The notes below the pieces were generated by a model, which was not told where the DNA came from, searched no databases, and saw only the letters and a program-made list of their open reading frames with translations. The translations under genes and the position numbers were made by a program. From Desulfovibrionales bacterium (GTDB lineage Bacteria; Desulfobacterota; QYQD01), in contig JAQURM010000015.1 in assembly GCA_028715605.1 (NCBI GenBank), positions 1 through 35,259 on the forward strand: a DNA stretch of 35,259 nucleotides, given 5' to 3'. This document shows, piece after piece, positions 31,329-35,259 of the stretch; position 1 is the first letter of the stretch, and each line of letters starts with the position of its first letter.

Positions 31329-31440
31329 AAAATCCCCCTTAATCCCCCTTTTTCAAAGGGGGAAGCGCTTCTCCTCCCTTTGGAAAAGGGAGGTTGGGAG
31401 GGATTTTAAAATACTTTTTCAACCAGTTAAACTGATACGA
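31329..31440 (-). repeat. About 110-base dispersed element, minus-strand copy
   Basis: On the minus strand it reads CGTATCAGTTTAACTGGTTG, AAAAAGTATT, then CCTCCC-type and CCCCCTTTG-type hairpins, matching the plus-strand copy at 10401-10512 across flank and both hairpins. The rest of the menG-ubiD gap (31231-31519) shows no gene. Confidence 0.75.
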
Positions 31441-31519
31441 AAATTGAGATTTGAAATTCTTCTCTTTGCGTACTCTGCGGTAAACAGTACATTTCGAGCG
31501 CTAAAATGGGAGGATCACC

Positions 31520-32962
31520 TTGGGCTACAAAAATCTGCAGGAATTCATCCGCCTTCTGGAAAAAGAAGGTGAAATAAAGAGAATCACTGAACCGGTCAGC
31601 CCCTATCTGGAGATTACCGAGATCACGGACCGCGTCTGCAAAAAGGGCGGGCCTGCCTTACTCTTTACTAATGTAACCGGCCATGACATGCCGGTCCTGA
31701 TGAACGCCTTTGGATCATACCGGCGCATGTGCCTGGCCCTTCAGGTCTCTAATTTCGAAGAAATCGGGAAAGACATCCTGACCTTCCTGGAGGCCGAAGC
31801 CCCGGATACCTTAATCAAAAAGCTCAAGATGATACCAAAGCTCAAGCGGCTGGCCGATATGTTCCCAAAGATGGTGAGCAAGGCCCCCTGCCAGGAAGTG
31901 ATAATAAAAGATAATATCGACCTTAGACGCCTTCCGGCGCTGCACTGCTGGCCTAAGGACGGCGGACCTTTTATCACCCTTCCTCTGGTCTTTACCAAAC
32001 ACCCCGAGACCGGCGTGCGTAACTGCGGGATGTACCGCATACAGGTCTTTGACGCCACCACCACCGGTATGCACTGGCACACCCACAAGGGCGGGGCCCA
32101 GCATTACCGCGTAGCCGAAAAACGCGGCGAGCGGCTGGAAGCGGCGGTAGCCATCGGCGCAGACCCGGCTACCACTTATGCGGCCACGGCCCCTCTGCCG
32201 GAAGACATCGACGAGATGGTCTTCTCCGGCTTTCTCCGTTCCGAACCGGTCGAACTGGTGCAGTGCCTTACCGTCGATCAGCAGGTGCCGGCCGAAGCGC
32301 AGATTATCCTTGAGGGCTATGTAGAGCCGGGCGAAAGACGCATGGAAGGCCCGTTCGGCGACCATACCGGCTATTATTCACTGGCGGATAAGTATCCGGT
32401 CTTTCATGTCACCTGTGTCACGCACCGCAAAGACGCCGTCTATCCGGCGACCATCGTGGGCCGGCCTCCCATGGAAGACTGCTACATGGCCAAGGCCACG
32501 GAGCGCATCTTTCTGCCGCTGATAAAAAAACAACTGCCGGAAATCGTGGATATGAACCTCCCCCTGGAAGGTGTCTTCCACAACCTCGCCTTCATCTCTA
32601 TCGATAAGCGCTACCCGGGGCACGCCCGCAAGGTGATGCACGCCCTCTGGGGGATGGGCCAGATGATGTTCACCAAGATTATAGTCATCTTTGACCGGGA
32701 AGTCGATGTCCAGGACCTCTCACAGGTCCTCTGGCGTATCGGCAACAACATCGATCCGCGGCGGGACACGGTTATTACCGATGGGCCGGTGGATGCCCTG
32801 GATCATGCCTCACCCCTGCCCCACTATGGCGGGAAGATGGGCATCGATGCCACGCGCAAGTGGCCGGAGGAGGGATTTGAACGCGACTGGCCGGAGGTCA
32901 TTGAAATGGATGAGGCCGTGAAAAAGAAAATTGATGCCATCTGGGAGAAGCTGGGTTTATGA
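31520..32962 (+). CDS. ubiD: UbiD-family decarboxylase (MqnL candidate)
   Basis: A 480-residue prenylated-FMN-dependent decarboxylase of the UbiD family. In futalosine organisms a member called MqnL removes the carboxylate of prenylated 1,4-dihydroxy-6-naphthoate. Family signatures seen are LHCWPKDGGPFITLPLVFTK, TGMHWHTHKGGAQHY, AIGADPATTYAATAPLP and RMEGPFGDHTGYYS, the last with the catalytic acidic residue, and the C-terminal RDWPEVIEMD. The start is a TTG at 31520 supported by GGGAGG six bases upstream; no better start is available. The stop overlaps ubiX, whose product makes its cofactor. Assignment to menaquinone rather than an aromatic acid is from the neighbours. Confidence 0.92.
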   Translation: MGYKNLQEFIRLLEKEGEIKRITEPVSPYLEITEITDRVCKKGGPALLFTNVTGHDMPVLMNAFGSYRRMCLALQVSNFEEIGKDILTFLEAEAPDTLIKKLKMIPKLKRLADMFPKMVSKAPCQEVIIKDNIDLRRLPALHCWPKDGGPFITLPLVFTKHPETGVRNCGMYRIQVFDATTTGMHWHTHKGGAQHYRVAEKRGERLEAAVAIGADPATTYAATAPLPEDIDEMVFSGFLRSEPVELVQCLTVDQQVPAEAQIILEGYVEPGERRMEGPFGDHTGYYSLADKYPVFHVTCVTHRKDAVYPATIVGRPPMEDCYMAKATERIFLPLIKKQLPEIVDMNLPLEGVFHNLAFISIDKRYPGHARKVMHALWGMGQMMFTKIIVIFDREVDVQDLSQVLWRIGNNIDPRRDTVITDGPVDALDHASPLPHYGGKMGIDATRKWPEEGFERDWPEVIEMDEAVKKKIDAIWEKLGL

Positions 32963-33537
32963 CGGCATATCCACCTAAACGTTACATCGTGGCCCTGACC
33001 GGGGCGAGCGGCATGCCCTACGCCGTAACGCTTCTGCAGAAATTAGCGGCGCAAAATGTGGAAATACACGGCCTCGTGTCCGCGGCCGGGGCCCAGGTAT
33101 TGAAGCTGGAAACCGGTCTTTCTACCTCAGAGGTCAGCCGGTACATGACCAGGCTCTACGACGAAAAAGATTTTGCCGCGCCGGTAGCCAGCGGGTCTTT
33201 CCCCCATGACGGCATGATCGTTATCCCCTGCACCATGGGGACACTGGGCGCCATAGCCAACGGCATATCAAACAACCTTATCCATCGGTCTGCGGATGTG
33301 ACCTTAAAAGAAGGCCGAAGACTTTTATTGATTTTGCGGGAGACCCCGCTAAACAGGATACATATAACCAATATGCTGCGCCTGGCGGAGGCCGGAGCGA
33401 CCATCATGCCGGCCATGCCCGGATTTTATCATCACCCCGCGAGTATTGAAGAATTGGTCGCCATGTTCGTGGACAGAATCCTGGATGTCCTCGGCCTGCC
33501 CGATCCGGAGGCCAAAAGGTGGGGTATCGACCCATGA
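32959..33537 (+). CDS. ubiX: Flavin prenyltransferase UbiX (MqnM candidate)
   Basis: A 192-residue UbiX enzyme that joins a dimethylallyl group to reduced FMN, giving the prenylated FMN cofactor needed by UbiD. The N-terminal FMN motif is IVALTGASGMPYAVTLL. The second signature ASGSFPHDGMIVIPCTMGTL and the C-terminal MPAMPGFYHHPASIEELV are all characteristic. Length is normal. It overlaps ubiD by four bases (ATGA) and ubiA by four, so the three are translationally coupled. That coupling supports a shared role in menaquinone ring finishing. Confidence 0.96.
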   Translation: MTAYPPKRYIVALTGASGMPYAVTLLQKLAAQNVEIHGLVSAAGAQVLKLETGLSTSEVSRYMTRLYDEKDFAAPVASGSFPHDGMIVIPCTMGTLGAIANGISNNLIHRSADVTLKEGRRLLLILRETPLNRIHITNMLRLAEAGATIMPAMPGFYHHPASIEELVAMFVDRILDVLGLPDPEAKRWGIDP

Positions 33538-34382
33538 TACGAAAGACCCATACCTTCCTGGAGATGATTAAATTCGAGCACACCATCTTTGCCCTGCCCT
33601 TTGCCTTCATGGGGGCCTTCCTGGCGGCGGGCGGCGTGCCGGAGCCGGCAAAATATCTCTGGATCCTTTTGGCCATGGTCGGCGCGCGTACGGCGGCTAT
33701 GGGCTTTAACCGTATAATTGACCTCCCCTATGACCGCAAAAATCCCCGCACCGCAAGCCGGGCCCTGCCTCAAGGTGTGATAAAGGTCAAAGAGGCCCGG
33801 CTCTTTGTGATCATGGCCTCTTTGCTCTTCTTCTTTGCGGCCTATAAGCTAAACCGGTTGACATTTATGCTGTCCCCCCTGGCCCTGGCCATAGTCCTTG
33901 CTTACTCTTACACCAAACGATTTACCTGGTTGTCGCATATATTCCTGGGTCTGGCCCTGGGCATTGCCCCCACCGCCGGCTGGATCGCCGTTAAAGGGGC
34001 GCTCGACGCTGCGCCTCTTATCCTGAGCGCCGGGGTCATATTCTGGGTGGCAGGTTTTGACACCATTTATGCCTGTATGGATTTCGAATTTGATCGCCGC
34101 GAAGGGCTGCACTCGATACCCTGCAAATTCGGCAAAGAAAGGGCGCTTGCTTTTGCCGTAGGATTCCATATCCTGGCTTTTTTATTCTTTCTCTATACCG
34201 GCATTATGAGCGGGTTAGGGTGGGTCTATTATGCGGGCATCGCCCTGACGGCGATGGCTATGGCGCTGCAACATATATTTGTTACGCCCAAAGACCTTTC
34301 AAAAATCAACCTCTCCTTCTTCACCATGAACGGCATAATCAGCATTACCCTCTTTCTGGCTACATGGGCCGCCCTTTCTTGA
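33534..34382 (+). CDS. ubiA: UbiA-family prenyltransferase (MqnP candidate)
   Basis: A membrane prenyltransferase of 282 residues with about eight or nine membrane segments. The two Asp-rich motifs that bind Mg-prenyl diphosphate are NRIIDLPYDRKNPRT and DTIYACMDFEFDRREG. In futalosine organisms the UbiA-type MqnP attaches the polyprenyl chain to 1,4-dihydroxy-6-naphthoate. The ATG at 33534 overlaps the ubiX stop; an in-frame GTG at 33519 is possible, but the ATG gives the usual N-terminus (RKTHTFLEMIKFEHTIFALP). It ends the operon and converges on a PsiE-family gene. Confidence 0.93.
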   Translation: MIRKTHTFLEMIKFEHTIFALPFAFMGAFLAAGGVPEPAKYLWILLAMVGARTAAMGFNRIIDLPYDRKNPRTASRALPQGVIKVKEARLFVIMASLLFFFAAYKLNRLTFMLSPLALAIVLAYSYTKRFTWLSHIFLGLALGIAPTAGWIAVKGALDAAPLILSAGVIFWVAGFDTIYACMDFEFDRREGLHSIPCKFGKERALAFAVGFHILAFLFFLYTGIMSGLGWVYYAGIALTAMAMALQHIFVTPKDLSKINLSFFTMNGIISITLFLATWAALS

Positions 34383-34490
34383 TATAACAGTACGCAGATT
34401 TCCGCGGATATTCACAGAAAAATAAAATTGTGGAAGCAGGAGTCTGTTCTGGATTGTCGCTGGATTTTGCCCCTGGATTCCCGCTTCCTG

Positions 34491-34925
34491 TCATATTTTT
34501 TCCACTTTTGCGGCCAGATAATAAGCAAAAACCAGACACAGAATTACCAGGGCGCTAAGCCCAATCTCCCAGAGCCGTTCCACCTGAACGTGCTCCACAT
34601 GTGATAGCTCGATCTCGACCAGAAGTATCCGCCGAACCGAGGCTATGATTCCGATGGAAAGAAAAGGTTCCAGGGTAAATCTCTGCTTCTTAAGGAAACG
34701 GATAATGGTCCAGAAAAGCTCAAGGATAATCAGGGCCAGGAGCACATCATTCACCAGGCTGATTATGGCAGTGCGGGATGGATGAGCAAGATTGGTAATC
34801 CCGTAATACATGATGAAGCCGCAGGCGATAAGCAGTAAAAGACCTGCCAGCACGTGAAAGGCAATGTCCGCATGAACAAGTAATCGTCTGATCTTTTCTT
34901 TCAGATCCGGCCTTGATTCTTCCAT
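34491..34925 (-). CDS. PsiE-family membrane protein
   Basis: A 144-residue inner-membrane protein with four predicted membrane segments: about 20-40 (IAFHVLAGLLLLIACGFIMY), 55-78 (IISLVNDVLLALIILELFWT), 88-106 and 120-140. The pattern and the short charged C-terminus resemble phosphate-starvation-inducible PsiE, whose biochemical function is unknown. It lies convergent with ubiA, and no Pho box was recognised upstream. The family assignment is moderately sure and the reading frame is clear. Confidence 0.8.
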   Translation of the reverse strand: MEESRPDLKEKIRRLLVHADIAFHVLAGLLLLIACGFIMYYGITNLAHPSRTAIISLVNDVLLALIILELFWTIIRFLKKQRFTLEPFLSIGIIASVRRILLVEIELSHVEHVQVERLWEIGLSALVILCLVFAYYLAAKVEKI

Positions 34926-35021
34926 ATCAGCGCCTTTTTATTAACTTGTCTCACATGCGTATCCTGATATTTATGATATAGTTATGCCATACAAATCCCC
35001 CAAAGAAAAGCAATAAAATAA

Positions 35022-35079
35022 GGGCAGAGCAAGGAACCGGTGTAGTCGTGTTATTCTATTCCAGTTCCCTACCCTGCCC
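35022..35079. terminator. Terminator hairpin downstream of cheW, possibly bidirectional
   Basis: On the minus strand GGGCAG-GGTA-GGGAAC is complementary to GGTTCC-TTGC-TCTGCCC with one small internal mismatch, and it is followed by TTATTTTATT, a T-rich tail. It lies 11 bases after the cheW stop. On the plus strand the tail is AAATTTT, so weak termination that way is possible. The gap 34926-35021 holds nothing else recognisable. Confidence 0.7.
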
Positions 35080-35089
35080 AAATTTTCGT

Positions 35090-35259
35090 TTATATATTAG
35101 CGCACTCCTCGGCGGGACTCCTCATCGGCGAATCGGCTCCTTTACCGGCCGCGCCTTGCAGCAGCATTATATCTTCAGCCGCGATTATCCGGTTGATGTC
35201 CAGGATGATAGTAAAACTCTCGCCCTGTCTGGCCATGCCCTGGATAAAATCCGTTCCAA
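35090..35259 (-). CDS. cheW: CheW chemotaxis coupling protein, C-terminal fragment
   Basis: The 3' end of a minus-strand gene that runs off the window. Translation gives GTDFIQGMARQGESFTIILD, then INRIIAAEDIMLLQ and a stop at 35090. The LDI(N/D)RI-(L/I)xxE-E pattern is the usual end of CheW, the scaffold that links chemoreceptors to the CheA kinase. A tail of about 20 residues (GAAGKGADSPMRSPAEECAN) extends past the usual end. Only about 55 residues can be seen, so a CheV or CheA C-terminal domain is an alternative. Confidence 0.7.
   Translation of the reverse strand, partial: GTDFIQGMARQGESFTIILDINRIIAAEDIMLLQGAAGKGADSPMRSPAEECANI

Noticed and set aside
10401-31440. CRISPR array made of the C-rich repeats
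   Set aside because: Copies are scattered, in both orientations and of differing length, without regular spacers or cas genes.

Overview
The window looks like a chromosomal segment of an anaerobic, respiratory bacterium, most likely of the Desulfobacterota (former Deltaproteobacteria). The evidence is a tetraheme cytochrome c3-type protein, a formate dehydrogenase fused into a sulfhydrogenase-like electron-transfer operon, the futalosine route to menaquinone, NtrC-type sigma-54 regulation and a chemoreceptor ending in an NFTDF-type docking peptide. Taxonomy is inferred from gene content only. No rRNA, tRNA, CRISPR array or intact insertion sequence was recognised.

Layout. 1-2.0 kb: a small Cys-rich protein, RuvX and MltG, translationally coupled. 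2.0-3.3 kb: a repeat-rich gap, then a strong sigma-70-type promoter, a long structured leader, a secreted four-heme cytochrome and its terminator. 3.3-8.1 kb: an overlapping trio of GlcD-type FAD oxidase, MASE3/PAS histidine kinase and NtrC-type regulator. 8.1-8.8 kb: a regulatory gap with two dyad sites, a possible sigma-54 promoter and an unknown 106-residue Cys protein. 9.0-12.1 kb: threonine synthase, a YkgJ-type cysteine-cluster protein and a convergent alpha/beta hydrolase. 12.4-16.5 kb: a three-gene formate dehydrogenase/NAD(P) oxidoreductase operon. 16.6-19.8 kb (minus strand): a single-chain restriction-modification enzyme. 20.0-22.7 kb: an L-lactate dehydrogenase-type gene facing a minus-strand oxidative-stress operon (WrbA, encapsulated-ferritin-like protein, Fe/Mn superoxide dismutase, a 58-residue zinc ribbon). 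23.0-24.9 kb: a Cache-type chemoreceptor. 25.3-34.4 kb: a TetR regulator followed by mqnE, mqnC, an aminodeoxyfutalosine deaminase, mqnA, menG, ubiD (mqnL), ubiX (mqnM) and ubiA (mqnP). 34.5-35.3 kb (minus strand): a PsiE-family membrane protein and the 3' end of a CheW gene.

How it fits together. The 25-34 kb block supplies most of the futalosine pathway, from chorismate through ring assembly to prenylation, decarboxylation and methylation; futalosine hydrolase (MqnB) and MqnD are absent from the window. Menaquinone would serve the electron transport implied by the cytochrome, the lactate/glycolate-type oxidase and the formate dehydrogenase module. The stress operon fits an anaerobe that tolerates oxygen exposure.

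The most unusual general feature is the density of short dispersed palindromic repeats in the gaps. Several run into reading frames, supplying the start region of menG, the N-terminus of the deaminase, the tail of MqnE and two in-frame peptides in the restriction-modification enzyme. Other items worth following are the pseudoknot-like leader of the cytochrome gene, the TetR operator that abuts its own start codon ahead of the menaquinone operon, and the MshEN-like domain fused to the iron-sulfur subunit of the formate dehydrogenase module.
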